From contig JAYWHT010000094.1 of assembly GCA_043777595.1 (NCBI GenBank), positions 38,834-102,833 of the forward strand: 64,000 nt of DNA. Reading direction: 5' to 3'. Shown here in pieces: positions 51,068-60,127 of the stretch (the stretch's first letter is position 1; the number at the start of each line of letters is the position of its first letter). The translations under genes and the position numbers were made by a program. The notes beneath the pieces are model-generated. The model saw only the letters and a program-made list of their open reading frames with translations. It made no database searches and was not told the DNA's origin. Source of the DNA: JAYVJH01 sp043777595 (GTDB taxonomy: Bacteria; Bacteroidota; Bacteroidia; Cytophagales; Spirosomataceae).

Positions 51068-52273
51068 ATGAATAAAAGAATTGCTATCACCTTGATTGGT
51101 TTTTTTTACTGCTCCTCTACACTCCTTAATGCTCAAAACATTTTAGGTCAAGCAGACTCAACTTTACGACCAGTTGTAGCTTCGGTTCCGTTTGCGGCCT
51201 TCACGCCCGATGCACGTAGTGCAGGTTTGGGAGATGCTGGCGCAGCACTAAGCCCAGATGCCAACTCGGTATATTGGGGAGCAGCCAAATTGGCACAATC
51301 GACCAAAAACTACGGCGTAGCTATTTCTTACACGCCTTGGCTCAGAAACATCGTCGATGACACGCAATTTATCAATGCCTCTGGATTTACCAAAATTGGA
51401 AAAAACCAAGCCATAGGCTTTGGCATCATGTATTTTGACCACGGCAAATTTGAATCAAGAAATAACCAAGGTCAATCAACTGGCGACTTTTCGAGCAATG
51501 AATTTTATGGCACCGTAGCCTATTCTCGTAAGTTATCCGATAACTTTTCGATGGGTCTGAACCTCAAATATATCTACTCAAACTTAGCAGGTGGCTACAC
51601 TGGCACGGCGTTCTCTATCAAACCAGCCTCGACAGCGGCTGGCGATATTAGCTTTTTTTACCAGAGCGACAAAGTCGACGAAACCACAGGCAGAGGCTGG
51701 CATTTGGCAAGTGGGCTATTGCTACAAAACATTGGCGGTAAAGTCAATTATGGCAATACCGAAACAGGGTTTATACCAGCAACCTTCAAACTCGGCGGAG
51801 CAGCAACTCGCCATATAGATACGCACAACAAAATTACGTTTGTGATGGATCTCAACAAACTAATGGTACCAACGCCACCCATTAGAGACATCAACCGTGT
51901 GATAGTAAAAGGTAAAAACCCTTATGTAAACTCAATACAAGGTATGTTTCAGTCGTGGTACGACGCTCCAGATGGTACAACAGAAGAGTTGAAAGAATTT
52001 ATGGTATCGGTTGGTGCAGAATATTGGTACAACGACCTATTTGCCTTGCGCTTGGGCTATTTTAACGAAGCCCGCTCAAAAGGCGACCGTAAGTATTTGA
52101 CGGTTGGCTTTGGCGCACGGATTCAACAACGGTACGGTATGGATTTTGCTTACTTGATTCCGCAACGTCAAGGTAGCCCATTGGCCAATACTTTTCGTTT
52201 TTCATTGCTGATTGATATGTTTAAAAAGCAAGTCGAAGACGAAACACCAGAAGAAGACGAAACTACAAACTAA
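51068..52273 (+). CDS. porV: Type IX secretion system outer-membrane protein PorV
   Basis: 401 residues with a signal peptide (ITLIGFFYCSSTLLNAQ). PorV is an FadL-like barrel that carries T9SS cargo from the translocon to PorU. The signature near the start of the mature protein is PFAAFTPDARSAGLGDAGAALSPDANSVYWG. It continues with GVAISYTPWLRNIVDDTQFINASGFTKIG, GFGIMYFDHGKFE and NFSMGLNLKYIYSNLAGGY. The C-terminus is acidic (EDETPEEDETTN). It follows porU. Confidence 0.95.
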   Translation: MNKRIAITLIGFFYCSSTLLNAQNILGQADSTLRPVVASVPFAAFTPDARSAGLGDAGAALSPDANSVYWGAAKLAQSTKNYGVAISYTPWLRNIVDDTQFINASGFTKIGKNQAIGFGIMYFDHGKFESRNNQGQSTGDFSSNEFYGTVAYSRKLSDNFSMGLNLKYIYSNLAGGYTGTAFSIKPASTAAGDISFFYQSDKVDETTGRGWHLASGLLLQNIGGKVNYGNTETGFIPATFKLGGAATRHIDTHNKITFVMDLNKLMVPTPPIRDINRVIVKGKNPYVNSIQGMFQSWYDAPDGTTEELKEFMVSVGAEYWYNDLFALRLGYFNEARSKGDRKYLTVGFGARIQQRYGMDFAYLIPQRQGSPLANTFRFSLLIDMFKKQVEDETPEEDETTN

Positions 52274-52316
52274 GCCCTTGCAGGTTTAGCGATAAATATT
52301 TTTTTTTACAAAAAAG

Positions 52317-52343
52317 GTCAGACAGAAACGTCTGGCTTTTTTT
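52317..52343 (+). terminator. Intrinsic terminator behind porV
   Basis: Stem GTCAGAC / GTCTGGC (7 bp, one G-T pair), loop AGAAAC, then seven T. Confidence 0.8.
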
Positions 52344-52363
52344 CATTTTCAAAAAGCAATACC

Positions 52364-53824
52364 ATGCCCCTACTTCAATCACTACTCACAACTTGTACGC
52401 CTCTTTCTACAATCGGTAATTTAGAAATTGTTGTTACAGAAATTGTATTTGATTCTCGAAAAGCGACTTCCAACTGTGTTTTTGTGGCTCAAAAAGGCAC
52501 TCAAACAGACGGGCATCAGTACATTCAGAAAGTGATAGAAATGGGCGCAACAGCCATAGTTTGCGAACATTTACCAACTGACATATTATATAACGTTACT
52601 TATGTGCAGGTCAAAAATAGCGCACAAGCAATGGGGCAAATGGCAAGCGAGTTTTATGGCAACCCGTCGGCCAAACTCAAATTGGTGGGCGTAACGGGTA
52701 CAAATGGTAAAACATCTGTGGCAACCTTGCTCTTTAAACTTTTTAGAGAATTGCAGTATAATGTCGGGCTGTTATCGACTGTTCAGAACCAAATAAACGA
52801 AACCGTCATCACGGCCACACACACAACGCCCGACGCCGTACAACTCAACGCACTGCTGGCCGAAATGGTAAAGCGTAGTTGCACGCACTGTTTTATGGAA
52901 GTTAGCTCGCACGCCGTGGCACAAGAGCGCATCGCTGGGCTGACGTTTTTGGGTGGGCTATTTACCAATATCACCCACGACCATCTTGATTTTCATGGTA
53001 CGTTTGACAACTATATCAAGGCAAAAAAAGGATTCTTTGACCAACTCCCCAAAAACGCCTTTGCACTCGTCAATCTCGACGACCGCCGTGGTAGCGTGAT
53101 GGTACAAAACACCAAAGCCCAAATCAATACCTATTCGCTACAAACAATGGCCACTTTCAAAGGTCGTTTGGTGGCCGATAGTCTGTTTGGATTACAGATG
53201 GAAGTCGCCAATCAAGAAGTTTGGTTTAAACTCATTGGCAAATTCAATGCCTATAACTTACTCTGTGTATACGGCACGGCCTTGCTCTTGGAAGAAGACC
53301 CAGAACAGGTTTTGACATTATTGTCGGCCATTACGCCCCCGCCAGGCCGTTTTGAACAGATAGTGAGCAAAAATCAGATTGTGGGTATTGTCGATTATGC
53401 ACATACAGACGATGCACTCAAAAATGTATTAGAAACCATCGGTGAGCTGCGAGAAGGCAATCAGAAAATAATTACGGTAGTGGGCTGTGGAGGTAATCGA
53501 GACACTACCAAACGACCCAAAATGACCCGTATAGCCTGCGAACTAAGCGATAAGGTAGTTTTGACTTCCGACAACCCACGCCTCGAAAACCCAGCTGATA
53601 TTTTGGCACAAATGGAAACAGGAATACCGCCGCTTGGCTTCAAAAAAACCACCACCATAACTGACCGCCGAGAGGCCATCAGATATGCCGTTAGTTTGGC
53701 ACAACCCCACGACATAGTGTTGGTAGCTGGCAAAGGCCACGAAACCTACCAAGACATAGCTGGTACCAAATACCACTTCGACGACCGAGAAGAACTACGC
53801 AACGCTTTTGGAGACAAACTATAA
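52364..53824 (+). CDS. murE: UDP-MurNAc-tripeptide synthetase (meso-diaminopimelate-adding)
   Basis: 486 residues, full length. MurE adds meso-diaminopimelate to UDP-MurNAc-L-Ala-D-Glu in peptidoglycan synthesis. The ATP loop is GVTGTNGKTSVATLLFKL. Other motifs: HTTPDAVQLNALLAEM, FMEVSSHAVAQERI, FTNITHDHLDFHGTFDNYIKAKKGFFDQLP, VDYAHTDDALKNVLET and LTSDNPRLENPADIL. DNPR marks specificity for diaminopimelate over lysine. The usual mur/fts cluster is not around it. Confidence 0.95.
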   Translation: MPLLQSLLTTCTPLSTIGNLEIVVTEIVFDSRKATSNCVFVAQKGTQTDGHQYIQKVIEMGATAIVCEHLPTDILYNVTYVQVKNSAQAMGQMASEFYGNPSAKLKLVGVTGTNGKTSVATLLFKLFRELQYNVGLLSTVQNQINETVITATHTTPDAVQLNALLAEMVKRSCTHCFMEVSSHAVAQERIAGLTFLGGLFTNITHDHLDFHGTFDNYIKAKKGFFDQLPKNAFALVNLDDRRGSVMVQNTKAQINTYSLQTMATFKGRLVADSLFGLQMEVANQEVWFKLIGKFNAYNLLCVYGTALLLEEDPEQVLTLLSAITPPPGRFEQIVSKNQIVGIVDYAHTDDALKNVLETIGELREGNQKIITVVGCGGNRDTTKRPKMTRIACELSDKVVLTSDNPRLENPADILAQMETGIPPLGFKKTTTITDRREAIRYAVSLAQPHDIVLVAGKGHETYQDIAGTKYHFDDREELRNAFGDKL

Positions 53825-53844
53825 TAAATATTAAGCGTAGTCTA

Positions 53845-54747
53845 TCACTTTTTTTGTGCCAAAACACGCAAGTTTCTATGATTATCGCCATATTGGTCTA
53901 ACTCAAAGCCAATGGCATCTTTGTCTGAAACAGATACAGGGACATTGGTTTTTTGAAATTTGTTTCTAACCACCAACCCAATTTTTTTTAGAAAACCCGC
54001 CTCTAAACTATCTATATAGTCATATTTCTTTCCTGCCGTTTGCAGAGACAATATCGCCATATTGTGTTCTGTCAGAATGTGTCTGAGAGTATCAATGTCC
54101 CACAAACAAATATGTGGTGAGTGCCGGCGCTCACATTTTAAGTTAAAAATATTGAGATTGGGCATTTCCCAAAGCAACACGCCACCAGGTTTGAGAAGTG
54201 CCATACATTTTTCTATAAATAAATGAGGCTCAACTACATGCTCAAACACGTGAGATGTAATGAGAATATCTAACGTGTTTTTTAGATTTGAAATATCGTC
54301 AATACCTCCATACAAAAACTCAAAACCAGACTTGTGAAGCGTATCGACTGTTTTTTGGTCGTATTCGACCCCAATATAACGGGTATTTGGAAAAACTTGG
54401 CTGAACCCAAATAGCAAATGACCAAAACCACAACCCAAGTCCAAAACTGTTTGGGGTTCAGAATCAATATGTTGCTGATACAGTTTGGCCAATGCCCGCC
54501 CCCTGGAAACCGAAAAAAGATTGTCTTTCGGAAATTGTGCTAAATCTATTTTATAAATATCGTCACGGTCATATTGATACTTGTAATATTCTGTGATTTG
54601 TGCATCTGTAAAAGCCCGATTGATTTGATTTAGACCACATTTTTTACATTTTATTATTCTACAATTCAAAAAAATATCGTCTGATTGTGTGGCACGATAA
54701 GGCATAATATCCTCAAATTCCGAATGTTTACAGATATAGCAAGTCAT
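53845..54747 (-). CDS. Class I SAM-dependent methyltransferase with N-terminal zinc motif
   Basis: 300 residues from the ATG at 54747. An N-terminal CYICKHSEF ... CRIIKCKKCGLNQIN motif (two CxxC pairs) precedes a Methyltransf_23-type fold: VLDLGCGFGHLLFGFSQVFPNTRYIGVEYD, DILITSHVFEHVVEPHLFIEKCMALLKPGGVLLWEMPN. The C-terminal part is not recognised. Such enzymes often methylate sugars or small surface molecules. It is convergent with murE and stands alone. Confidence 0.85.
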   Translation of the reverse strand: MTCYICKHSEFEDIMPYRATQSDDIFLNCRIIKCKKCGLNQINRAFTDAQITEYYKYQYDRDDIYKIDLAQFPKDNLFSVSRGRALAKLYQQHIDSEPQTVLDLGCGFGHLLFGFSQVFPNTRYIGVEYDQKTVDTLHKSGFEFLYGGIDDISNLKNTLDILITSHVFEHVVEPHLFIEKCMALLKPGGVLLWEMPNLNIFNLKCERRHSPHICLWDIDTLRHILTEHNMAILSLQTAGKKYDYIDSLEAGFLKKIGLVVRNKFQKTNVPVSVSDKDAIGFELDQYGDNHRNLRVLAQKK

Positions 54748-54789
54748 GGTTTGATTAAAAAATAAGGTTGGCCAACGATTAAACAACAA

Positions 54790-55279
54790 TTAAAGTAAGC
54801 AAATGTAACCCATTTTTTGTTTTGCAAAAAGGATATTAAAACAATAAAAAATTTGATACATTGATAGTCAAATATTTACAGTTTTTAAACTTATAAAAAT
54901 GAATATTTAAACATTACATACCCTAACACAACAACGTTATTGGAGCTTTTAGATTTATTTTTAAATATAACGCCTGTTACGCAACTAAAAAATAACACCG
55001 TAGGTGTGTACTGTTTGTAGTAGTAGTAGTAGTTATAGATTGTCCAAAACCGCCATTATGGCATTAAAAATTAGGTTAAATCTTAAAATAACAGACAAAA
55101 TGACATATTCAAAAAATACCTTAATAATTTATTTTTCTTTTTAACTATTTGATTATCAATATTTTAAATACTAATATAGTCTTTGAGGCGCAATATCTTG
55201 AAATTGATTGGTACAACATTTGAAGAATAGTTTGTAACGCTCAATGATGGGCGCATAAACTCAAAAACACATAGCAATA
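54790..55279. other. 490-bp AT-rich gap upstream of hsp20
   Basis: No gene is apparent. There is a short TAG-triplet run (about 55017-55033). A degenerate promoter-like TAGTTTG lies at 55228-55234, about 45 bp before hsp20. No convincing HrcA-type inverted repeat was found. Confidence 0.5.
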
Positions 55280-55711
55280 ATGAAAACATTAGTAAACACC
55301 CGTAATTTTCCAGTATTTTTTGATGGCCTGTTCAGTAAAGATCTAAACACAAACCTTTTGGAACGTACTCAAAGATTTTCTGCACAAGAGCCAGCAGTAA
55401 ATATAATTGAAAACGAAGCTGGTTTTCGGTTAGATGTAGCTGCACCTGGTTTACAAAAAGAAGATTTTAAAATCAATTTTGAAAACAATTTATTGACCAT
55501 TTCGGCCAAAGTAGAAGCCCAAACCGCTGAAACTACCGAAAAATACTCACATAAAGAGTTTAGTACTGGCTCATTCAGTCGCTCGTTTACGTTGCCCAAT
55601 AGTATTGATGGAGAACAAATAAAGGCCATTTATAACAATGGTATTCTGAAAGTTGAACTTCCAAAAAAAGAAGAGGCAAAAAAACACCCACGTGCCATTG
55701 AGGTAGCTTAA
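55280..55711 (+). CDS. Hsp20/alpha-crystallin family small heat shock protein
   Basis: 143 residues, full length. The alpha-crystallin domain runs from about 40 to 130: PAVNIIENEAGFRLDVAAPGLQKEDFKINFENNLLTISAK, then SFSRSFTLPNSIDGEQIKAIYNNGILKVELPKKEE with the GILKVELPK hallmark. The C-terminus has a short basic tail (KKHPRAIEVA), in which the I-x-V motif likely mediates oligomerisation. ATP-independent holdase function is expected. Confidence 0.95.
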   Translation: MKTLVNTRNFPVFFDGLFSKDLNTNLLERTQRFSAQEPAVNIIENEAGFRLDVAAPGLQKEDFKINFENNLLTISAKVEAQTAETTEKYSHKEFSTGSFSRSFTLPNSIDGEQIKAIYNNGILKVELPKKEEAKKHPRAIEVA

Positions 55712-55730
55712 GAATTGTAAAAAACCAAAA

Positions 55731-55779
55731 AATCTCTGGCAGTTCTTTTGCAAGAAAGAGTTGCCAGAGATTTTTTTTG
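55731..55779 (+). terminator. Intrinsic terminator behind hsp20
   Basis: An 11-bp stem AATCTCTGGCA / TGCCAGAGATT with further pairing inside (CTTTTGCAAGAAAG) and a run of eight T. It is strong and separates hsp20 from the 4.5S RNA gene. Confidence 0.9.
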
Positions 55780-55811
55780 AATCAAAAAACATTTTTCCAA
55801 TAAACTTTTTG

Positions 55812-55819
55812 TAAGTTTG
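55812..55819 (+). promoter_or_regulatory. Putative -7 element of the 4.5S RNA gene
   Basis: TAAGTTTG matches TAnnTTTG and lies 4-5 bp before the RNA's predicted first bases. Confidence 0.55.
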
Positions 55820-55823
55820 CAAC

Positions 55824-55915
55824 GGCAAATCAGAACTACCAGCTCCTTCCGAATCCCCCAGGTCTTGACCGAAGCAAGGGTAGGTAGTTGTAGCGGTGAG
55901 ATTCAGGTTTGCCAT
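55824..55915 (+). ncRNA. ffs: Signal recognition particle RNA (4.5S type)
   Basis: About 90 nt. The ends pair: GGCAAATC (from 55824) with GATTCAGGTTTGCC (to 55913), and inner arms AACTACC / GGTAGTT pair too. The apical part CCCCCAGGTC-TTGA-CCGAAGCAAGGG has the conserved SRP domain IV features: CAGG on the 5' side and GAAGCA on the 3' side. A T-run (from 55915) follows. A -7 box lies just upstream. It would form the SRP with Ffh for membrane-protein targeting. Exact ends are estimates. Confidence 0.85.
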
Positions 55916-55922
55916 TTTTTTT

Positions 55923-55930
55923 TATCTTTG
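55923..55930 (+). promoter_or_regulatory. Putative -7 element of the transaldolase gene
   Basis: TATCTTTG, a match to TAnnTTTG, 37 bp before the ATG at 55967, right behind the 4.5S RNA terminator. Confidence 0.55.
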
Positions 55931-55966
55931 CTACACTTTTAGGATTCATAAACACATCATCGGACA

Positions 55967-56623
55967 ATGAAATTTTTTATTGATACTGCCAACCTCAACG
56001 AAATCCGTGAAGCCTACGACTTGGGCATACTCGACGGTGTAACGACAAACCCCTCGCTGATGGCCAAAGAAGGAATCTCGGGCAAAGACCGCATTATGTC
56101 GCACTACAAAGCGATTTGTGATATTGTGGACGGTGATGTGAGCGCAGAAGTGATCTCGATTGATTTTGATGGCATGATTCGAGAAGCCGAAGAGTTAATT
56201 GACATTGATGACAAAATAGTAGTAAAAGTACCAATGACCAAAGACGGTATCAAGGCCATTAAGTACCTGACAGACAAAGGCGTAAGAACAAACTGTACGC
56301 TTGTTTTCTCGGCAGGGCAAGCACTTGTGGCCGCCAAAGCAGGTGCTACTTATGTGTCGCCGTTTATTGGCCGCTTAGACGATATTTCGTTCGATGGTAT
56401 GGAGCTGATAGACCAAATAGTCTCTATTTATCAAAACTACAACTTCCAGACAGAAGTGTTGGCGGCTTCTATTCGCCACCCAGTACATATCTTGAAATGT
56501 GCCGAAATAGGGGCCGACGTTGTTACTTGCCCACTCAGTGTTATTTTACAATTACTCAAACACCCATTGACTGATAGCGGACTCGAAAAATTCTTGTCCG
56601 ATTACCAAAAAGGGAATCAATAG
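55967..56623 (+). CDS. Transaldolase / fructose-6-phosphate aldolase family protein
   Basis: 218 residues, the short TalC/FSA type. The start [32 protein letters not shown] is diagnostic. The Schiff-base Lys87 is in [12 protein letters not shown]; further motifs are [31 protein letters not shown] and [13 protein letters not shown]. The family contains true transaldolases and FSA enzymes that sequence alone does not separate. It is followed by ftsE after 70 bp. Confidence 0.92.
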   Translation: MKFFIDTANLNEIREAYDLGILDGVTTNPSLMAKEGISGKDRIMSHYKAICDIVDGDVSAEVISIDFDGMIREAEELIDIDDKIVVKVPMTKDGIKAIKYLTDKGVRTNCTLVFSAGQALVAAKAGATYVSPFIGRLDDISFDGMELIDQIVSIYQNYNFQTEVLAASIRHPVHILKCAEIGADVVTCPLSVILQLLKHPLTDSGLEKFLSDYQKGNQ

Positions 56624-56693
56624 AAATTAGTTGTGAGTCGTAGGTCAATAGTTGTTAGTGTTTGACCAATGACCAATCACCAATCACTACCAA

Positions 56694-57377
56694 ATGGCCG
56701 CATTTTCTGAAAATCCCGTTGTAACACTCAATAACGCTGATATTTATCAGGGTCAAAAATTGATTTTGGCCGATGTTAATTTTGAAGTCAAAAAAGGCGA
56801 ATTTGTTTTTTTGATAGGCCGAACAGGGAGCGGCAAAAGCTCGCTTCTCAAAACGCTCTATGCCGACCTGTGGTTAGAGTCTGGCACGGCTGAGGTAGCT
56901 GGCTATCAGATTCAAAAAATAAAACGAGCCGAAATACCGTTTTTGAGGCGAAAAATAGGTATTGTTTTTCAAGATTTCCAGTTATTTCAGGACAGAAATG
57001 TCGAAGAAAATCTAGAGTTTGTACTCAGAGCAACTGGCTGGGAAAGTCTGTCGGACATCAAAAATCGAATTGCCGAAGTACTAATGGAAGTTGGCCTTGG
57101 TACATCGGCTCAAAAAATGCCACATCAGCTATCGGGTGGTGAGCAGCAGCGGGTAGTTATTGCCCGTGCCATGCTCAACGAACCCGAAATACTAATTGCT
57201 GACGAGCCAACGGGAAACCTTGATCCAGTAGTTGGCGAGCAAATTATGGATTTATTTCTCAAAATCAACACTGCAGGAACGGCAATCTTGATGGCTACTC
57301 ATAATTATGAGTTTTTGAGAAAATACCCAGCCCGAATCTTGAATTGTGCCGATGGTGCAGTTATTGAGGTAAAGTAA
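56694..57377 (+). CDS. ftsE: Cell-division ABC ATPase FtsE
   Basis: 227 residues, full length. FtsE is the ATPase of FtsEX, which links the divisome to cell-wall hydrolases. Walker A is GRTGSGKSS (42-50), the Q-loop GIVFQDFQLF, the signature QLSGGEQQRVVIARAM and the Walker B ILIADEPTGNLDP. The FtsE-like start (VVTLNNADIYQGQKLILADVNFEVKKGEFVFLIG) separates it from LolD. ftsX is not adjacent, which I have seen in other Bacteroidota. The 3' end overlaps the convergent ppx gene by 17 bp. Confidence 0.9.
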   Translation: MAAFSENPVVTLNNADIYQGQKLILADVNFEVKKGEFVFLIGRTGSGKSSLLKTLYADLWLESGTAEVAGYQIQKIKRAEIPFLRRKIGIVFQDFQLFQDRNVEENLEFVLRATGWESLSDIKNRIAEVLMEVGLGTSAQKMPHQLSGGEQQRVVIARAMLNEPEILIADEPTGNLDPVVGEQIMDLFLKINTAGTAILMATHNYEFLRKYPARILNCADGAVIEVK

Positions 57378-58293
57378 CCATCTGCATTATACCCTCTTTG
57401 AGTGCATAAGTAGAGCATTTGATGTACTCGATGCCAAATGTTGCCAAGACATAGTTTACCAACACCACCGCAACCACAATCATATCTACCCGTAGTTCTA
57501 TCATGCCTCCGATAGCCATCCGTTCTGCTCGGTTTTTGATGACCAACAACTCGTAAATTCTTGTAAACTCTGTAACCGACAAGTCAAAACCAGTCTGCCT
57601 TATATCTGGCAACTCCCCCACTCGATTTATAAAATCTATATCAACCAATGTATCGAAAGCCCCCGATGAGCCAACCAAGACTGTAGGTGCATATTGATGA
57701 ATGGCATTATGAAGGGGTAAAAGCTGTTCTTGAAAATAAGTAGTTAGTCGTCTGATGGCCTGTAAACTGATAGGGTCGGTGGTCATAAATTTTTCCATTA
57801 GTCGCTGTCCACCAATTTCAAAACTTTGTTTCCAATAAATTTTATCGGCATTAGCAATAATAAACTCGACCGAACCGCCACCAATATCCATGATGAGCGA
57901 TGGTTCAGGGCCTAAGTTAAGTGCTAATTTTACGCCTTCATAAATCAAGTCCGCCTCTCGCTCGCCCGAAATAATCTGAATCCTGATACCCGTTTCATTT
58001 TCTACAATCTGGCAAAACTCAATTTTATTACTTGCATTTCTGATTGCACTCGTACCAATAGCCGTTACATTTGTTATATCTATCTGATATTCGTCTATTT
58101 TTTGTTTGAATAAACGCAACACCCCTACCGCTCGCTCAATGGCTTGGGGCGCAATAACCCCCTGATTGATACCCGATTGGCCAATTTTGGCAGCAACGTG
58201 GTCTTTATAAATTTGCTCAACGCACGAGCCACGTTGTTCTATAATCAACAAGTGGAAGGTATTTGTACCAAGATCGACAATGGCTTTTTTCAT
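57361..58293 (-). CDS. Ppx/GppA-type exopolyphosphatase
   Basis: 310 residues, the short Ppx/GppA form without an HD domain. The actin-like ATPase fold has its phosphate-1 loop in AIVDLGTNTFHLLIIE, connector VTAIGTSAIRNASNKIEF, the acidic GEREADLIYEGVKLAL, phosphate-2 loop SLIMDIGGGSVEFIIAN and VLVGSSGAFDTL. The likely activity is release of phosphate from polyphosphate or (p)ppGpp. It is convergent with ftsE and divergent from rpsU. Confidence 0.92.
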   Translation of the reverse strand: MKKAIVDLGTNTFHLLIIEQRGSCVEQIYKDHVAAKIGQSGINQGVIAPQAIERAVGVLRLFKQKIDEYQIDITNVTAIGTSAIRNASNKIEFCQIVENETGIRIQIISGEREADLIYEGVKLALNLGPEPSLIMDIGGGSVEFIIANADKIYWKQSFEIGGQRLMEKFMTTDPISLQAIRRLTTYFQEQLLPLHNAIHQYAPTVLVGSSGAFDTLVDIDFINRVGELPDIRQTGFDLSVTEFTRIYELLVIKNRAERMAIGGMIELRVDMIVVAVVLVNYVLATFGIEYIKCSTYALKEGIMQMVTLPQ

Positions 58294-58320
58294 AAAAAAT
58301 TATTTTTTTGCAAAAATAAG

Positions 58321-58351
58321 TTGATTTTTACAAATTGATACCTTACTTTTG
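58321..58351 (+). promoter_or_regulatory. Putative promoter of rpsU
   Basis: TTG (58321-58323), a 20-nt spacer and TACTTTTG (58344-58351), a full match to the Bacteroidota promoter layout. The leader would be about 40 nt. Confidence 0.7.
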
Positions 58352-58397
58352 CAGTCCGACTATAAATAAAAGTAACTAAAAGACAAAAAATCGCACA

Positions 58398-58592
58398 ATG
58401 CTCGTCATACAAATCAAAGAAAACGAATCAGTTGATAAAGCCCTCAAACGCTTCAAGAAAAAATTTGAGAAAACTGGTGTACTGAAAGAATTACGCTCAC
58501 GCACTGCATTCCACAAGAAATCAGTACGTCGCCGCCAAGAAGTTATCCACGCCACGTATGTTCAGAACAAGCGCCTCAACGAAGGGTTATAA
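58398..58592 (+). CDS. rpsU: 30S ribosomal protein bS21
   Basis: 64 residues, full length for bS21. The family pattern is clear: IQIKENESVDKALKRFKKKFEKTGVLKELRSRTAFHKKSVRRRQE. bS21 sits near the 3' end of 16S rRNA at the anti-Shine-Dalgarno region. It is a monocistronic gene with its own promoter and terminator. Confidence 0.97.
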   Translation: MLVIQIKENESVDKALKRFKKKFEKTGVLKELRSRTAFHKKSVRRRQEVIHATYVQNKRLNEGL

Positions 58593-58624
58593 GACGGTCG
58601 CCAACAGACCGATAAATATATTAG

Positions 58625-58653
58625 GCCAGCTACCAAACAAGTAGCTGGCTTTT
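58625..58653 (+). terminator. Intrinsic terminator behind rpsU
   Basis: A perfect 9-bp stem GCCAGCTAC / GTAGCTGGC, loop CAAACAA, then TTTTGGTTTTG. Confidence 0.85.
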
Positions 58654-58657
58654 GGTT

Positions 58658-58690
58658 TTGATGTTGAGCCAAAACAATTTTGTACTTTTG
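58658..58690 (+). promoter_or_regulatory. Putative promoter of the glutathione peroxidase gene
   Basis: TTG (58658-58660), a 22-nt spacer and TACTTTTG (58683-58690). A second TTG at 58664 gives a 16-nt spacer. The ATG is at 58730. Confidence 0.6.
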
Positions 58691-58729
58691 AGTGTTTTGA
58701 AAATAGTAAACAAATAAATTTTAAATAAA

Positions 58730-59311
58730 ATGGCAACTATAAAAGCGTTTTTCATTATGTTAATGTCGTTAATCACAGGTCTCTTTGCAGACAAGAAAGA
58801 AGCCCTCAAGGGGCCACAAAATGCCAAGTCAGCCAAATCGTTTTATGAATTTAAGATGCCATCACTGGTCGGTGCAGAGTCAATAGACTTTAGCAAGTAC
58901 AAAGGCAAAAAGATTGTCATTCTCAATACGGCCTCAAAATGTGGCTACACGTCCCAATACGAAGATTGGCAGAAATTTCACGAATCGCACGGCGACAAGA
59001 TCGTAGTTTTGGGCTTTCCTGCCAACAACTTCGGCTCACAAGAGCCTGGTACCAGCGACGAAATCGCTACTTTCTGTAAGAAAAACTATGGTGTATCGTT
59101 CCAAATGTTCGCCAAAATAGACGTAACAGGAGCCAATCAGCACCCACTTTATAAATGGCTTTCAGACAAAAATCTAAATGGCTGGAACGACAAAGCCCCA
59201 ACTTGGAATTTTTGTAAGTACGTCATTAACGAGCAAGGTCAACTTACTAACTTTTTTGCATCGGGGGTTAAGCCCAATGATGCCGAGTTCAAGAAAGCAG
59301 TTGGTCTGTAA
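58730..59311 (+). CDS. Glutathione-peroxidase-family thiol peroxidase
   Basis: 193 residues. After an N-terminal hydrophobic segment (AFFIMLMSLITGLFA), which may export or anchor it, comes the complete GPx domain: peroxidatic Cys71 in ILNTASKCGYTSQYEDW, LGFPANNFGSQEPG, and WNFCKYVINEQGQ. It uses Cys rather than selenocysteine; such bacterial enzymes usually take electrons from thioredoxin. The Cys in WNFCKY replaces the usual Glu or Thr. Confidence 0.93.
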   Translation: MATIKAFFIMLMSLITGLFADKKEALKGPQNAKSAKSFYEFKMPSLVGAESIDFSKYKGKKIVILNTASKCGYTSQYEDWQKFHESHGDKIVVLGFPANNFGSQEPGTSDEIATFCKKNYGVSFQMFAKIDVTGANQHPLYKWLSDKNLNGWNDKAPTWNFCKYVINEQGQLTNFFASGVKPNDAEFKKAVGL

Positions 59312-59481
59312 TAGGCTTGACAAAAAACATTAGGAGGGTCGTGGTGCAATGCTGAGTTGCGCCACGACCTTTCTGTTTTTATCGTTATTTTGAAATAGTT
59401 TTGGAAACTTGCAAATTGTTACTTGCCGAATAATTAGTGAGTACTTGATCAGATTTAGTTAGTTTTTATCATATTTGCGAC

Positions 59482-59880
59482 ATGAGAGGCAAGAAAAAAT
59501 ACATCGAATTGAGCGAAGGCGAAAAGATTACGCTAAGAGAAGGGTCAAAACATCACCCAAAGCCTAAACTTCGTCCGCATCGGTGGTCTGAAAAAATACC
59601 AAGGTTTACTACTAAATAACTCTGGTATGGATTATGATAAAATAACAGAACATTTATTAGTAAATTAAAATGCGGTCTGTAATTGGATTAAAGTTTGGGA
59701 CAAAAAAGGTATCGCTGGTTTATCTCGTAAAAATGGGCGAGGGCACAAGCAAATTCTTAGTGTAAATAATAAAAAACATACAAAAATTTTAAACAATACG
59801 GTCGAAAATCATCGTCAAAATATTAAAGTAACTCAAGCTGATTTAGTAAAATAATTAGACAGGCTGATGAACGGTGATAG
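59482..59880 (+). pseudogene. Decayed IS630-family transposase fragment
   Basis: The ATG at 59482 opens MRGKKKYIELSEGEKITLREGSKHHPKPKLR, the IS630 N-terminus. After a frameshift the other frame continues LLLNNSGMDYDKITEHLLVN-stop-NAVCNWIKVWDKKGIAGLSRKNGRGHKQIL to a stop at 59852-59854. The HTH region with W-x-K-x-G-I-x-GL and GRGHK is typical. The catalytic DDE domain is missing. At least one frameshift and two stops make it nonfunctional. Confidence 0.8.
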
Positions 59881-59884
59881 CGTT

Positions 59885-60127
59885 TCACAGAAAACAGTCA
59901 TCATCAAAAAAATCTCTGAGTGATATTTTATGAATATCCAGCACTTTTATTAAAGTTGCGACAGTTATGTTGCTTCCTTTTTCTACTCTCCAGTATTGCT
60001 TACGGTCTAAATCATTGTCGAGCGCAAAGGTTTCATAACTTTTACAGCCACTACTTTTTCGTAATTGCTTGATTTTTAGGGCTATTGCCTCTAAACGCTT
60101 GTCGGTATCTGATAGTTCGGTTGTCAT
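59885..60127 (-). CDS. Small XRE-family HTH protein
   Basis: 80 residues with a Cro/C1-type HTH (about 15-65): IKQLRKSSGCKSYETFALDNDLDRKQYWRVEKGSNITVATLIKVLDIHKISLRDFF. It is likely a DNA-binding regulator. It lies right next to the IS630 remnant and is divergent from the secreted-peptide genes, which it might control. No operator was identified. Confidence 0.85.
   Translation of the reverse strand: MTTELSDTDKRLEAIALKIKQLRKSSGCKSYETFALDNDLDRKQYWRVEKGSNITVATLIKVLDIHKISLRDFFDDDCFL

Noticed and set aside
55571..55915. 114-codon minus-strand open frame over the hsp20 end and 4.5S RNA
   Set aside because: It overlaps hsp20 antisense, its terminator and the whole SRP RNA; the peptide has no domain features. 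It is a by-product of the RNA sequence.
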